From: an uncultured Faecalibacterium sp.
Lineage (GTDB): Bacteria; Bacillota; Clostridia; Oscillospirales; Ruminococcaceae
DNA: 64,000 nt
NCBI GenBank assembly: GCA_934513205.1
Contig: CAKSWU010000002.1
Location: 62,001 to 126,000, forward strand
Direction of reading: 5' to 3'
The notes beneath the pieces were generated by a model, which was not told the DNA's origin, did not search any database, and saw nothing but the letters and a program-made list of their open reading frames with translations. Positions 51,071 through 60,437 of the stretch are shown piece by piece (within the stretch, counting starts at the first letter, position 1; every line of letters starts with the position of its first letter). Both the position numbers and the translations under genes were made by a program.

Positions 51071-52900
51071 ATGAGTAAGATTATTGGTATCGACCTTGGT
51101 ACTACCAACAGCTGCGTGGCTGTTATGGAGGGCGGCGAGCCTGTTGTCATCGCCAACTCTGAGGGTGCCCGCACCACCCCGTCCGTTGTCGGCTTCACCA
51201 AGACCGGCGACCGTCTGGTAGGTCAGGTTGCAAAGCGTCAGGCTATCACCAACCCCGACAACACCGTTTCTTCCATCAAGCGTCAGATGGGCACCGACCA
51301 CAAGGTGACCCTGAACGGCAAGGAGTACACTCCCCAGCAGGTCAGCGCTATGATCCTGCAGAAGCTGAAGGCTGACGCCGAGGCTTATCTGGGCGAGACC
51401 GTCACCGAGGCTGTCATCACTGTGCCTGCCTACTTCAACGACAGCCAGCGTCAGGCCACCAAGGACGCAGGCACCATTGCCGGCCTGAACGTCCGCCGTA
51501 TCATCAACGAGCCCACCGCAGCTGCTCTGGCTTACGGTGTGGATAAAGAGGACGACCAGAAGATCATGGTCTACGATCTGGGCGGCGGCACCTTCGATGT
51601 GTCCATCATCGAGATGGGCGACGGCGTTACCGAGGTTCTGGCCACCAACGGCGATACCCATCTGGGCGGCGATGACTTCGACCAGCGCATCATCGACTGG
51701 ATGGCAGACGCCTTCCAGACCGAGAACGGCATCGACCTGCGCAAGGACAAGATGGCTGCACAGCGCTTGAAGGAAGCTGCCGAGAAGGCTAAGATCGAGC
51801 TGTCCAGCGCTATGAGCAGCCAGATCAACCTGCCCTTCATCACCGCCGATGCTACCGGCCCCAAGCACTTGGATATGACCCTGACCCGCGCAAAGTTCAA
51901 CGAGCTGACCGCGGATCTGGTGGACCGCACCATGACCCCCGTGCGCAAGGCTCTGCAGGATGCAGGTCTGCGCGCTTCCGACCTGAAGAAGGTCCTGATG
52001 GTCGGTGGTTCCACCCGTATCCCCGCTGTCTACGATGCAGTCAAGAAGGAACTGAACTGCGAGCCCTTCAAGGGCATCAACCCCGATGAGTGCGTGGCTG
52101 TCGGTGCTGCTATTCAGGGCGGCGTTCTGAACGGCGAGAAGAAGGGTCTGCTGCTGCTGGATGTCACCCCGCTGAGCCTTGGCATTGAGACCCTGGGCGG
52201 CGTGTGCACCAAGATCATCGACCGCAACACCACCATCCCCACCCACAAGAGCCAGGTGTTCTCCACCGCAGCCGACAACCAGCCCTCTGTTGAGGTCAAC
52301 GTGCTGCAGGGCGAGCGTGAGTTTGCCCGCGACAACAAGAGTCTGGGCGTCTTCCATCTGGACGGCATTGCTCCGGCTCCCCGTGGTGTGCCTCAGATCG
52401 AAGTTACCTTCGATATCGATGCAAACGGCATCGTGAAGGTCAGCGCAAAGGATCTGGGCACCGGCAAGGAGCAGAACATCACCATCACCGCTTCCACCAA
52501 CATGTCCAAGGAGGACATCGACAAGGCTGTGAAGGAAGCTGAGCAGTTTGCTGCCGACGATAAGAAGAAGCGTGAAGAGGTCGATATCCGCAACGGTGCC
52601 GACCAGATGGTGTTCCAGACCGAGAAGATGCTGAAGGAGAACGGCGACAAGCTGCCCGCAGACGTGAAGAGCGATGCCGAGGCAAAGCTTGCTGACCTGA
52701 AGACCGCTGTCCAGTCCGGCAACGTGGACGACATCAAGGCAAAGCAGGAGGCCCTGAGCCAGGTGTTCGAGAAGATGTATCAGGCAGCCGCTGCCGCACA
52801 GCAGGCCGCCGGTGCACAGCCCGGTGCTGACGCAGGCGCAAACAACCAGCAGAAGCCCAACGATGACGGCGTTGTGGATGCCGACTTCAAGGAAGTCTAA
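51071..52900 (+). CDS. dnaK: Molecular chaperone DnaK (Hsp70)
   Basis: 609 residues. [70 protein letters not shown], the [15 protein letters not shown] linker and the substrate-binding domain, ending in a Gln/Ala-rich tail and [10 protein letters not shown]. Gram-positive size (short subdomain in the ATPase). Strongly biased codon use fits high expression. A small hairpin (CTCCC-GCAA-GGGAG, TTTT) lies in the 100-base gap after grpE and may adjust stoichiometry. GAGAGGAG precedes the ATG. Confidence 0.99.
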   Translation: MSKIIGIDLGTTNSCVAVMEGGEPVVIANSEGARTTPSVVGFTKTGDRLVGQVAKRQAITNPDNTVSSIKRQMGTDHKVTLNGKEYTPQQVSAMILQKLKADAEAYLGETVTEAVITVPAYFNDSQRQATKDAGTIAGLNVRRIINEPTAAALAYGVDKEDDQKIMVYDLGGGTFDVSIIEMGDGVTEVLATNGDTHLGGDDFDQRIIDWMADAFQTENGIDLRKDKMAAQRLKEAAEKAKIELSSAMSSQINLPFITADATGPKHLDMTLTRAKFNELTADLVDRTMTPVRKALQDAGLRASDLKKVLMVGGSTRIPAVYDAVKKELNCEPFKGINPDECVAVGAAIQGGVLNGEKKGLLLLDVTPLSLGIETLGGVCTKIIDRNTTIPTHKSQVFSTAADNQPSVEVNVLQGEREFARDNKSLGVFHLDGIAPAPRGVPQIEVTFDIDANGIVKVSAKDLGTGKEQNITITASTNMSKEDIDKAVKEAEQFAADDKKKREEVDIRNGADQMVFQTEKMLKENGDKLPADVKSDAEAKLADLKTAVQSGNVDDIKAKQEALSQVFEKMYQAAAAAQQAAGAQPGADAGANNQQKPNDDGVVDADFKEV

Positions 52901-52958
52901 GTCTGACATAAAGCGCGGTGTCCGGCCAAACCGGCGGACGCACGCGTAGAATAGCAAA

Positions 52959-52989
52959 AGCCGCTCCGGTTTAGGCCGGAGCGGCTCTT
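52959..52989 (+). terminator. Hairpin after dnaK
   Basis: AGCCGCTCCGG (52959-52969) pairs with CCGGAGCGGCT (52976-52986); the U-run is weak (CTTGC), so read-through to dnaJ is likely. Confidence 0.65.
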
Positions 52990-53023
52990 GCTGGTTTATA
53001 AGTAAAAGAGTTCTTGCTGCCGC

Positions 53024-53085
53024 AAAAGCCTTCCCCCGGACGGGGGAAGGTGGCATGACGCGAAGCGGCATGACGGATGAGGGCG
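53024..53085. repeat. Palindromic repeat, family 2
   Basis: AAAAGCCTTCCCCCGGACGGGGGAAGGTGG with a GCATGACGCGAAGCGGCATGACGGATGAGGGC flank, lying between dnaK and dnaJ. Same unit as one half of 37904-38043. Confidence 0.8.
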
Positions 53086-53183
53086 CAGACAACAGCTGCG
53101 AAAGACCAAAGCGGGAGCTTTTGAACAGGAGGAACCGACCGGGGCGTTACCCGGGGAGGGCGTTCCCGGAGAGGTGAGTGGAT

Positions 53184-54362
53184 ATGGCACAGGAAAAGCG
53201 TGATTATTACGAAGTGCTGGGGGTATCCAAGGGCGCAAGCGATGCCGAGATCAAAAAGGCATACCGCAAGCTTGCCATGAAGTACCACCCGGACTATAAC
53301 CCCGGCGATAAGGACGCCGAGGCAAAGTTCAAGGAGATCAACGAGGCAAACGAGGTGCTTTCGGACCCGAAAAAGCGCCAGCTGTACGACCAGTACGGCT
53401 TTGCCGGTGTTGACCCCACCTACGCAGCGCAGAACGGCGGCGGCCCCGGTGCGGGCGGTTTCGGCGGCTTTGGCGGCGACGGTGTGGATCTGGGCGACAT
53501 CTTTGGCGATATCTTCGGCGGCGGCTTTGGCGGCTTCGGCGGCTCGTCCCGTCAGGCAAACCCCAACGCCCCCCGCAAGGGGCAGGACATCCGGGTGCGC
53601 ATCACCCTGAGCTTTGACGAAGCCGTGCACGGCTGCAAGAAGAACATCACCATCACCCGCCAGCAGGAGTGCGCCGAGTGCCACGGCAGCGGCTGTGCTG
53701 CCGGCTCCAGCCCCGAGACCTGCCCGGACTGCGGCGGACGCGGCTTTGTCATCCGCCAGCAGCGCACCCCCTTCGGCGTCATGCAGACCCAGCAGCCCTG
53801 CTCCCGCTGCGGCGGCAAGGGCAAGCTGGTCAAAAACCCCTGCAAGGTCTGCCACGGCGCAGGCAAGGTGGCAGCCAAAAAGACGCTGGAGGTGTCCATC
53901 CCCATGGGCATCGACGACGACCAGAGCTTTGCGCTGCGCGGCATGGGCGATGCCGGCACCAACGGCGGTCCCTCCGGTGATGTGATCGTCATGGTTACGG
54001 TGCGCCCCAGCGAGGTGTTCCAGCGCGACGGCTACGATGTGTGGGTCACCGTGCCCATCACATACAGTCAGGCTGTGCTGGGCGACACCGTGCAGGTGCC
54101 GTCCATTGACGGCAAGGTGGAGTACACCGTGCCCGAGGGCACCCAGAGCGGCACCACCTTCCGCCTGCGCGGCAAGGGTATCCAGTACCTGAATGGCCGT
54201 GGACGGGGCGATATGTACGTCAAGTGCGAGGTGGAGATCCCCAAACGGCTGAACAAGACCCAGCGGGATGCCCTGAAAAAATTTGAGGGTACCCTGAAAG
54301 AGGAAAACTACGAAAAGCGCAAGGGCTTCTTCAAAAAGCTGAAGGATATGTTCAACGCATAA
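53184..54362 (+). CDS. dnaJ: Chaperone DnaJ (Hsp40)
   Basis: 392 residues. J domain with HPD in [12 protein letters not shown], a Gly/Phe-rich linker, four zinc-finger repeats ([32 protein letters not shown]), and the C-terminal substrate domain ([23 protein letters not shown]). ATG 53184 follows GGAGAGGTGAGTGGAT; a GTG two codons upstream is less likely. Last gene of the operon; strong terminator after. Confidence 0.98.
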   Translation: MAQEKRDYYEVLGVSKGASDAEIKKAYRKLAMKYHPDYNPGDKDAEAKFKEINEANEVLSDPKKRQLYDQYGFAGVDPTYAAQNGGGPGAGGFGGFGGDGVDLGDIFGDIFGGGFGGFGGSSRQANPNAPRKGQDIRVRITLSFDEAVHGCKKNITITRQQECAECHGSGCAAGSSPETCPDCGGRGFVIRQQRTPFGVMQTQQPCSRCGGKGKLVKNPCKVCHGAGKVAAKKTLEVSIPMGIDDDQSFALRGMGDAGTNGGPSGDVIVMVTVRPSEVFQRDGYDVWVTVPITYSQAVLGDTVQVPSIDGKVEYTVPEGTQSGTTFRLRGKGIQYLNGRGRGDMYVKCEVEIPKRLNKTQRDALKKFEGTLKEENYEKRKGFFKKLKDMFNA

Positions 54363-54369
54363 AATGCCA

Positions 54370-54408
54370 AACGGCGGCACGTTCCATCGGAGCGTGCCGC
54401 CGTTTTTG
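54370..54408 (+). terminator. Terminator of the heat-shock operon
   Basis: AACGGCGGCACG pairs with CGTGCCGCCGTT, followed by TTTGTG. Confidence 0.88.
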
Positions 54409-54420
54409 TGTTTGGACCTA

Positions 54421-54460
54421 AAAACAGCGAGGGCGCTGTCCATGCGGACAGCGCCCTCGC
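54421..54460 (-). terminator. Terminator of the double-glycine peptide genes
   Basis: GCGAGGGCGCTGTCC (54427-54441) pairs with GGACAGCGCCCTCGC (54446-54460); on the minus strand it is followed by TGTTTTTAGG. Confidence 0.85.
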
Positions 54461-54504
54461 CTTCTTTGTTCTTTGGTCTGCTCCGGACTTGTGTTATGAG
54501 AGGA

Positions 54505-54834
54505 TCAGAGCAGGATCAACGCTGCGTTGACAAACAGACCGACACCGGTCGCGCAGGAGCTGGTGACCCAGACGATGCGGCCCAGATCGCGCAGGGTGTT
54601 CTCGGCGCTCTTGTTCATATCGTCCACAATGGCATCCAGACCGGTCTCCAGCCAGGTCTTGGGGTTGGCATTGCGGTAGCTGCGGATCGCCATGACGCCC
54701 TTGTACCAGCCCACAAAGGGGATCCAGTTCAGAATGGCTTCGGTCAAGGTGGCATTAGCGCCGCCTTCGGTGTAGGTCATCTCTTCGCAGGAAAGGACAT
54801 TATAGCATGCAGGCATTCTCATAGTAGCTTCCAT
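54505..54834 (-). CDS. Double-glycine-leader bacteriocin-like protein A
   Basis: 109 residues from ATG 54834 (AAAGGAG upstream). The leader reads CYNVLSCEEMTYTEGG, with the Gly-Gly cleavage site at residues 24-25, as for class II bacteriocins and related peptides exported by peptidase-containing ABC transporters. The mature part (~84 residues) has a hydrophobic, Trp-rich start (ILNWIPFVGWYKG), a polar middle with DDMNKSAENTLRDLG, and a hydrophobic C-terminus. It is a paralogue of protein B: same leader length and a shared D-x-M-x-KS-x2-N-x-LRD motif. No immunity protein or transporter is recognised nearby. Export and activity are inferred. Confidence 0.72.
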   Translation of the reverse strand: MEATMRMPACYNVLSCEEMTYTEGGANATLTEAILNWIPFVGWYKGVMAIRSYRNANPKTWLETGLDAIVDDMNKSAENTLRDLGRIVWVTSSCATGVGLFVNAALILL

Positions 54835-54918
54835 AACAATACTCCTTTTGAAACAAAGATTATTCCACAGCGCCAAAACGGCGCTGAGTCCGACATAAAT
54901 GCAGGGGGACGCTGCGCG

Positions 54919-55266
54919 TTATCTCCGCAGCAGCAGGATCGCGCTCAGCGGGGCCAGCAGCACCACCATGGCGGTGGACACGCCGTCACGCAGCGCATTG
55001 GAGGAGGACTTGCGCATATCGGCAGAAAGGTCATCGCAGGCACGACCGATCACGGTGAAGAGGTTGCCCTGACGGTTCTGGTCCTGTGCCAGCCATGCAC
55101 GGCCCTGCTGGATGCCCCAGACATAGCTGGAACCCAGCACACCGAAGCCGATGGTGGAGGTGACGGCGATCAGGCCGCTCACGATGGCAGCGCCGCCTTC
55201 GGTGTAGGTCATCTCTTCTTCCGAGAGAACAGCATAACCAGCGGGAAGATTCAGATCAGTTTTCAT
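54919..55266 (-). CDS. Double-glycine-leader bacteriocin-like protein B
   Basis: 115 residues from ATG 55266 (AAAGGG upstream). Leader GYAVLSEEEMTYTEGG with Gly-Gly at residues 24-25, identical position to protein A. Mature part: hydrophobic Gly-rich stretch (IVSGLIAVTSTIGFGVLG), polar middle with ADMRKSSSNALRDG, and a hydrophobic span ending in LLLRR. At ~90 residues the cores are long for class II bacteriocins. It has its own promoter and lies 84 bases upstream of protein A, so the two are probably co-transcribed. Confidence 0.72.
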   Translation of the reverse strand: MKTDLNLPAGYAVLSEEEMTYTEGGAAIVSGLIAVTSTIGFGVLGSSYVWGIQQGRAWLAQDQNRQGNLFTVIGRACDDLSADMRKSSSNALRDGVSTAMVVLLAPLSAILLLRR

Positions 55267-55365
55267 AATAAGATACACACCCTTTTCAAAAGATGATGGA
55301 TTCGGCTTCCAAATCTCTCGCACCCATTGCAATATCCGATCCAGAGGAATGTCCTCTGTGCCCCT

Positions 55366-55394
55366 ATTGTACAACAGCCGTTGCTTTTTTGCAA
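55366..55394 (-). promoter_or_regulatory. Promoter of the double-glycine peptide pair
   Basis: Minus strand TTGCAA (55389-55394), 17-base spacer, TACAAT (55366-55371); leader of about 90 bases. Confidence 0.75.
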
Positions 55395-55490
55395 GAGGTG
55401 TTTGGGCAAACCGTGCAAAAAACGGAAAGGGACATGAAAAAAACTGGAGATCTTTGTGAAAAACCACTGCAATAATTTCCATTTTGCATC

Positions 55491-55531
55491 AAAAAAGCCC
55501 GGGCGGCGGCTGCAGGCAGCGCTGTCCGGGC
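55491..55531 (-). terminator. Terminator of the MBOAT/DHHW pair
   Basis: GCCCGG and CCGGGC ends of an imperfect stem, followed on the minus strand by TTTTTT. Confidence 0.75.
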
Positions 55532-55549
55532 AAAGGGGAGGGACGGGGG

Positions 55550-56722
55550 TTAACCCGCCACCCCGGCACGGTAAAGATAGGGGTCAGACTTGAAGCTGTC
55601 AAAGCTGTACAGCACAAGGATCTGGTCGTAGGCGTTATCAGCGATCAGCTTGTCCAGCCCGTAGTTATAGTTGCGGAAGTCCACCACGTCGATGTCGGCG
55701 TAGTTGGCGGTCAGGTAGGGCACAAAGCAGTTGGCGTAGCTGTCCTTGATGACAAGGATGCGCCCGCTGCCATTGCCCTGCACCCGGCTCAGGCCGTTGT
55801 TGCCGTGCAGGAACATGGCGTACTTGTCGTACACATTCAGCTTGTCCGTGTCGTACAGGCCGGTGGTCTGCCCCTCTGTGGGCTGGCCTGCCGCCGTTAC
55901 GTTCCAGATGGTCAGGGAGTTCGGCAGGTCATAGTAGGTGATGGTATCCGGCACGGCGTTCCATGTGCGCGCCTTGGCGTAGTGGGTGCCGTAAAAGCCG
56001 TTGGCGGTCAGGGCGGTGTGGGCGGCAGGGTCAAAGGGGACAAGGCCCAGCGCATTGCACAGCTGCGTGTAGGCGTAGTAGGCACCAAGGCTTGTCCAGT
56101 GGTGGTCGGTGCGGTAATAAATATACTCGCTCTTGTGGGCGGTAAGGGTCTGGCGCACGTCCACAAAGCGGCCGCCGGCCGCCTGCACCGCAGCGGAAAG
56201 CTGGTCAAGGTAGCCGTCCTCGTCCAGCAAAGGGGCGTTTGCAGGCACATTTTCCTTGTAGAGATCGCTGGCGGCGGGTGCTAGCAGCACATTCACCTTG
56301 CCCGGGCAGCGCTGGCACAGGCTGGTGAGCGCGGCGGTGTTCTTGGGCAGGGTGCGCTCCTCGCTGGACAGCAGCCCGTAGGTGCGGGGGAACATCATGT
56401 GCTCTTTGCCCAGCAGGATGCCGCCGTTCTGCTGCTTTTGCAGGGGGACCGTCTCCACCACGCTCTGCAGGCTGATCCAGCCATCGCGTCCAAAGACCTG
56501 ATCCTTGACGTATTTGGTGTAGGCGGTAAAGTAGCTGTTCAGCCCCTTGGCGGACAGCTGGGTCAGCGCCGGACGCTGGCTGAGGGTGGTGTTTTCCAGC
56601 TCGCTGTAACTGCGGTCCGGAGTGACCATATCCAGCGCAAACAGCCCGATAAAGAACAGACTGAACACCACCAGCACCGGATAGTGCAAAAGCGAGGAGG
56701 TTTTCTTTTCGTGTTTGGACAT
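55550..56722 (-). CDS. DHHW family protein (AlgX/AlgJ-like, SGNH-type)
   Basis: 390 residues. One N-terminal membrane segment (~14-32) puts the rest outside. DMVTPDRSYSELENTTLSQRPALT is the family opening, and YYRTDHHWTSLGAYYAY holds the DHHW motif. LVIKDSYANCFVPYL supplies the catalytic Ser region seen in AlgX/AlgJ relatives. Such proteins pair with an MBOAT acyltransferase to O-acetylate exopolysaccharide or wall polymers. The gene follows the MBOAT gene by 12 bases. Confidence 0.88.
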   Translation of the reverse strand: MSKHEKKTSSLLHYPVLVVFSLFFIGLFALDMVTPDRSYSELENTTLSQRPALTQLSAKGLNSYFTAYTKYVKDQVFGRDGWISLQSVVETVPLQKQQNGGILLGKEHMMFPRTYGLLSSEERTLPKNTAALTSLCQRCPGKVNVLLAPAASDLYKENVPANAPLLDEDGYLDQLSAAVQAAGGRFVDVRQTLTAHKSEYIYYRTDHHWTSLGAYYAYTQLCNALGLVPFDPAAHTALTANGFYGTHYAKARTWNAVPDTITYYDLPNSLTIWNVTAAGQPTEGQTTGLYDTDKLNVYDKYAMFLHGNNGLSRVQGNGSGRILVIKDSYANCFVPYLTANYADIDVVDFRNYNYGLDKLIADNAYDQILVLYSFDSFKSDPYLYRAGVAG

Positions 56723-56734
56723 CTTCCCGCCTCC

Positions 56735-58153
56735 TTAAAAGTTAAAGTACAGGAACGGACTGTTGGTGCTGCCCACCACATAGGCGGTGGAGACCACCAG
56801 CAGCGTCAGGATGACAGCGCAGCGGGTGATCACGTTTTTGCGCAGCACATCCCAGATCTTTTCGATCAGCGGAGTACAGCACACCACGCTTACCGCCAGC
56901 AGCACGCCGTAGTTGCGCAGGAAATACAGCGGCGACACCCCGCCGGAGGGGACAAAGAGCTTTTGGAACAGCAGCCCGAAGGATACGCCGGTGTCGTTGC
57001 CCACGAACATCGCCCAGCCCACCACCACAAGGAACAGAGTGTACAGGTGCGGCCACACTTTGCCCTTTTTCAGGTAGGGCAGCAGGAACAGCTTTTCGGC
57101 AGCCAGAAGCACAAAGTAGTAAAGACCCCAGCAGATGAAGTTCCAGTTTGCGCCGTGCCAGATGCCGGTGAGCAGCTCCACGATGAACAGGTTCAGGATC
57201 TGCCGCTTCAGGCCCTTGCGGTTGCCGCCCAGCGGGATATACACATACTCCCGGAACCAGCCGGACAGGGTCATGTGCCAGCGCCGCCAGAACTCGGTGA
57301 TGGAAGCGGAGATATAGGGGTAGTTGAAGTTTGCGGGGAAGTCGAAGCCCAGCATCTTGCCCATGCCGATGCCCATGAGGGAGTAGCCGGAGAAGTCGAA
57401 GTACAGCTGCAAACTGTATGCGATGATGCCCAGCCACACCAGCGGGGTGGAGGCGTTTGCCAGACCCACAAAGGTGGTGGAGGGGCTGTCGGCTACCCCG
57501 ATGATGTCGGTCCACAGCGCGCCCACGGCGTCTGCCAGCAGCACCTTTTTGGCAAGACCGAAGGTGAACAGGGTCATGCCCTCCTCGATCTGCTTGAGGT
57601 TATAGCGGTGCTTGTAGACGTGCAGCTGGTCGGAGACGTCCCGGTATTTGACGATGGGTCCCGCGATCAGCTGCGGGAACATGACCACATAAGCGCCGAA
57701 GTCGATGATATTGCGCTCGGCTTTTACATCCCGGCGGTAGACGTCGATGGAGTAGGACAGGGTCTGGAAGGTGTAGAAGCTGATGCCCAGCGGCAGGGTG
57801 CCGATGCCCTGGATCTCGGCAAAGGCGGTGCCCAGCAGGGCGTTGGCGCTGCGCAACACAAAGTTTGCGTACTTGAAGTAGAACAGCATCCCCAGACTGC
57901 CGGTGAGCGCCGCCAGCAGAAAAAAGCGGCGCAGCGCGGGCTTTGCGTCAAAGTGCTCGATGGCAAGGCCGCAGAAGTAGTTGATGAAGATCAGCGCGAC
58001 CATCACCGGGAAAAAGCGCACCTCGCCCCAGCAGTAGAACACCAGACTGCACAAAAACAGGACGGTGTTCTTCAGCTTTGGGGGCGCAAGGTAGTACAGC
58101 GCCAGCGTGATGGGCAGAAAACGGAACAGGAAGATGATGGTGCTGAAAACCAA
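56735..58153 (-). CDS. MBOAT family O-acyltransferase (DltB/AlgI-like)
   Basis: 472 residues, about ten membrane segments. FSTIIFLFRFLPITLALYYL, LGISFYTFQTLSYSIDVYR, MFPQLIAGPIVKY, FWRRWHMTLSGWFREYVYIPLGGN and the catalytic-His region LTGIWHGANWNFICWG are the MBOAT core. Moves acyl groups across the membrane to the DHHW partner. The start is a TTG at 58153, because AAAGGAGG lies 8 bases upstream and homology begins at VFSTI; the upstream in-frame ATG falls in a repeat. The polymer substrate is unknown. Confidence 0.92.
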   Translation of the reverse strand: MVFSTIIFLFRFLPITLALYYLAPPKLKNTVLFLCSLVFYCWGEVRFFPVMVALIFINYFCGLAIEHFDAKPALRRFFLLAALTGSLGMLFYFKYANFVLRSANALLGTAFAEIQGIGTLPLGISFYTFQTLSYSIDVYRRDVKAERNIIDFGAYVVMFPQLIAGPIVKYRDVSDQLHVYKHRYNLKQIEEGMTLFTFGLAKKVLLADAVGALWTDIIGVADSPSTTFVGLANASTPLVWLGIIAYSLQLYFDFSGYSLMGIGMGKMLGFDFPANFNYPYISASITEFWRRWHMTLSGWFREYVYIPLGGNRKGLKRQILNLFIVELLTGIWHGANWNFICWGLYYFVLLAAEKLFLLPYLKKGKVWPHLYTLFLVVVGWAMFVGNDTGVSFGLLFQKLFVPSGGVSPLYFLRNYGVLLAVSVVCCTPLIEKIWDVLRKNVITRCAVILTLLVVSTAYVVGSTNSPFLYFNF

Positions 58154-58187
58154 GGGGTCAGCCTCCTTTTCAAGATGAAATTGCTTG

Positions 58188-58326
58188 CCCTCGCCGTCAT
58201 TGCTTACACAATGCCGCATTCCCCGCTCTGCCGCTATTGCGACATCTCTCCCCCGGAGCGGGGGAAGATGTCACCACAGGGGACAAAAGGGGGAGTCTGG
58301 ACGCGAAGCGGCCTGAGAGGGCGAGG
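58188..58326. repeat. Palindromic interspersed repeat, mixed type
   Basis: GCCCTCGCCGTCATTGCTTA outer arm, CATCTCTCCCCCGGAGCGGGGGAAGATG hairpin, GACGCGAAGCGGCCTGAGAGGGCGAGG outer arm: family 1 ends with a family 2-like core. Confidence 0.75.
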
Positions 58327-58334
58327 CCGTTCAC

Positions 58335-58368
58335 CAAAAAAGCCGATGCCGAAAAGGGCACCGGCTTT
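58335..58368 (-). terminator. Terminator of the DUF4358 lipoprotein gene
   Basis: AAAGCCGGTGCC pairs with GGCATCGGCTTT (minus strand) with TTTT following. Confidence 0.85.
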
Positions 58369-58381
58369 GGGTGGTTCGGGG

Positions 58382-58954
58382 TTATGCCAGAGCGCTGTCC
58401 ACAGCACTGTCAAGGTCGGCGGTGCACTCGTTGGAGGCGATCACCATGACCACGGTGTTGTTCTTGAAGGCGATGACTGCGTTCTCCACGTTGGTCTGTG
58501 CCTGTGCAAACTCGGCGTAGTTGCCGTAGAAGGCCACCTGATCCTGCTGATAGGAGGCCAGCTGGTTTGCCACGTCCTCGGCCTTGCCCTCAGCAGCCTC
58601 GATCACCAGCACAAGGCCGGCATCGCCGTTGTCGTTGCTCTTGACGCCCTTGTAGCTGGTCACGTCCTCGGCTTTCAGGCCAAAGTCGTACTCGATGTTC
58701 ATGGCTGCGATCTCGAACTGGTTGGAGATGGGGTTCTGCTCCAGCAGGGCATTGTAGATGCCGTCCAGCGCATCCGAGCCGTTTTCCACGTTGTCCACCA
58801 CAGAGGATGCGGCGGCACTGGAAGCGGGGGACTCCGCCGCAGCGGTGGAAACCGAGGACGGCGCAGAGGAAGCACTGCCGCCGCAGCCGGTCAGCACAGC
58901 GGCAGACAGGGCGGCAGCGGTGAGGATGGAAGCGATTTTTGTGCGGTTTATCAT
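58382..58954 (-). CDS. DUF4358 lipoprotein
   Basis: 190 residues. Lipoprotein signal with lipobox LTGCGG (Cys23), a Ser/Ala-rich linker to ~50, then a domain with NQFEIAAMNIEYDFGLKAEDVTSYKG and AYYGN-like VAFYGNYAEFAQAQ, the DUF4358 pattern. Extracytoplasmic, membrane-tethered; function unknown. AGAAGGAAT precedes the ATG. Lies between the MBOAT/DHHW pair and the VanY-like gene on the same strand, each with its own signals. Confidence 0.82.
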   Translation of the reverse strand: MINRTKIASILTAAALSAAVLTGCGGSASSAPSSVSTAAAESPASSAAASSVVDNVENGSDALDGIYNALLEQNPISNQFEIAAMNIEYDFGLKAEDVTSYKGVKSNDNGDAGLVLVIEAAEGKAEDVANQLASYQQDQVAFYGNYAEFAQAQTNVENAVIAFKNNTVVMVIASNECTADLDSAVDSALA

Positions 58955-59073
58955 AAATATTCCTTCTTTTGTTCAAAACATTCGCTGCCCTGCCAAAACG
59001 GTTTTCCGGCGGGGGCAGACTACTGTTATCTTACCATATCGGCGGGTAAAATGCAACGCACCGCGCAGGGTTT

Positions 59074-59910
59074 TCAAACAGTTTTTGCAGGATCTTGACC
59101 GGGCACGGCTTCGCCCGCTGCGGTCTGCTCCAGCAGGGCAATGGCGTCCTCAAAGCACAGCCCGCTCTGGCACAGCAGGGCGGCGTTCTCCGGCCCCACA
59201 TACCGCCAGTGCCACGGCTCATAGGTGATCTCGGTGACCGCCTCGGCTCCCTCGGGGTACCGCAGGAGAAAGCCGTACTCCACGGCGTGCTTCTGCAGCC
59301 AGCGGAAGGCGGCAGTGTCGGCAAAGCCCCGGTCCAGAGCAGGGTGCTCCGGGCTGTTCAGGTCGGCGGCAAGGCCGCAGTTGTGCTCGGAATACCCCGG
59401 CGGGTTCACAACGGCGGCGGCTTTCTGCCGCGCTTCGGCTTCCGGGTATCCCTTGTCGCGGTAATACCGGGTCTTGTTGTCGTACAGCTTCTGCTGATAC
59501 TCCACGCTGCGGTAGCCGCTCTGCATCCGGATGTCCACCCCGTCCTTTGCGGCGGCAGCCTGCATGGACAGAAACGCATCGGCGGCTTCGGTCTGCAGGG
59601 TCTTGTTGATGGCGGTGTCCGAACCGCACTCCTTGGTGGTAAAGGTGTAGTCCTCCGGCATTTTGTGGCTGTGGTTCACCAGCACCATGCGGGGGTCTGC
59701 CAGCAGGGCCTGCGCCTGCTGCGCGGGGGACGGCGCAGGGTCCGTCTCAGACGCGCTGCTTGACGCCGGGGCGGACGCTGCCGCCTGCGTCAGGGTCTTT
59801 GCGCCGATGGACAGCCAGAAAGCGGTGCCGCCCGCCGCAAGGCAGACGATGCCCAGCAGCAGCGTCCGCTTCACGGCGGAGTGCAGGCGGCGCGGGTGGG
59901 AATGGCTCAT
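59074..59910 (-). CDS. VanY/DacB-type D,D- or L,D-carboxypeptidase (M15)
   Basis: 278 residues. Signal anchor ~15-35, a Ser/Ala/Pro linker, then the M15 domain: MQSGYRSVEYQQKLYDNK, YSEHNCGLAADLNS (Zn ligands His and Asp), and the catalytic Glu and third His in EITYEPWHWRYVG. Trims peptidoglycan stem peptides outside the membrane. AAAGGAGGTTTTTGC precedes the ATG at 59910. Divergently adjacent to spoVAC. Confidence 0.93.
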   Translation of the reverse strand: MSHSHPRRLHSAVKRTLLLGIVCLAAGGTAFWLSIGAKTLTQAAASAPASSSASETDPAPSPAQQAQALLADPRMVLVNHSHKMPEDYTFTTKECGSDTAINKTLQTEAADAFLSMQAAAAKDGVDIRMQSGYRSVEYQQKLYDNKTRYYRDKGYPEAEARQKAAAVVNPPGYSEHNCGLAADLNSPEHPALDRGFADTAAFRWLQKHAVEYGFLLRYPEGAEAVTEITYEPWHWRYVGPENAALLCQSGLCFEDAIALLEQTAAGEAVPGQDPAKTV

Positions 59911-59946
59911 GCAAAAACCTCCTTTCCGGTTCTGTGCCCGGTTCTG

Positions 59947-59977
59947 TGTATAGAGTTTGCAGTCGGCGGGCAGACTA
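59947..59977 (+). promoter_or_regulatory. Sigma-G-like promoter candidate for spoVACDE
   Basis: TGTATA (59947-59952), 18-base spacer, CAGACTA (59971-59977), close to the forespore consensus TGAATA...CATACTA. The predicted start site would fall on the ribosome-binding site (59983-59987), which lowers confidence. Confidence 0.35.
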
Positions 59978-59996
59978 TGCCCGGAGGTGGATGCAG

Positions 59997-60437
59997 ATGA
60001 AGATGACAGCACAGGATTATGCCCGCCGGGTGAAGCGGACGGAGCCTCGGTCGCCGCTGGCGGCCGACTGCCTGTGGGCGTTCGGGGTGGGCGGCGGCAT
60101 CTGTCTGCTGGGCGAAGTGCTGCGGCAGCGGTATCTTGCCATGGGCGCCGCAGCCGACCTTGCCGGGACGCTGACCAGCTGCACCCTCATCGTCCTGTCG
60201 GCGGTGCTGACCACGCTGGGCTGGTATCAGAAGCTGGCGGCAAAGGCCGGGGCAGGGTCGCTGGTGCCCATCACGGGCTTTGCCAACGCGGTGGTCAGCG
60301 CTGCCATCGAGTTCCAGACCGAGGGCCGGGTGCCGGGCACCGGGGCAAAGATGTTCCTCATTGCCGGGCCGGTCATCGTGTACGGCACGCTGGCGTCCGT
60401 GGTCTACGGCGTGGTGCTGTGGGCATCTGCTTTATAA
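59997..60437 (+). CDS. spoVAC: Stage V sporulation protein AC
   Basis: 146 residues, about four membrane segments. YARRVKRTEPRSPLAADCLWAFGVGGGICLLGEVL is the SpoVAC N-terminus; GAGSLVPITGFANAVVSAAIEFQTEG and the final GLAGP-like FLIAGPVIVYGTLASVVYG follow. Part of the channel that moves dipicolinic acid in spores. Start at 59997 (9 bases after GGAGG); an ATG two codons earlier is also possible. Confidence 0.93.
   Translation: MKMTAQDYARRVKRTEPRSPLAADCLWAFGVGGGICLLGEVLRQRYLAMGAAADLAGTLTSCTLIVLSAVLTTLGWYQKLAAKAGAGSLVPITGFANAVVSAAIEFQTEGRVPGTGAKMFLIAGPVIVYGTLASVVYGVVLWASAL

Noticed and set aside
50969..53092. ~700-codon minus-strand frame opposite dnaK
   Set aside because: Shadow of the strongly codon-biased dnaK gene; no independent signals.
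56399..59098. Uninterrupted ~900-codon plus-strand frame
   Set aside because: It is the antisense of the DHHW, MBOAT and lipoprotein genes; composition is typical shadow coding (His/Gln/Val rich) and no motif is present.
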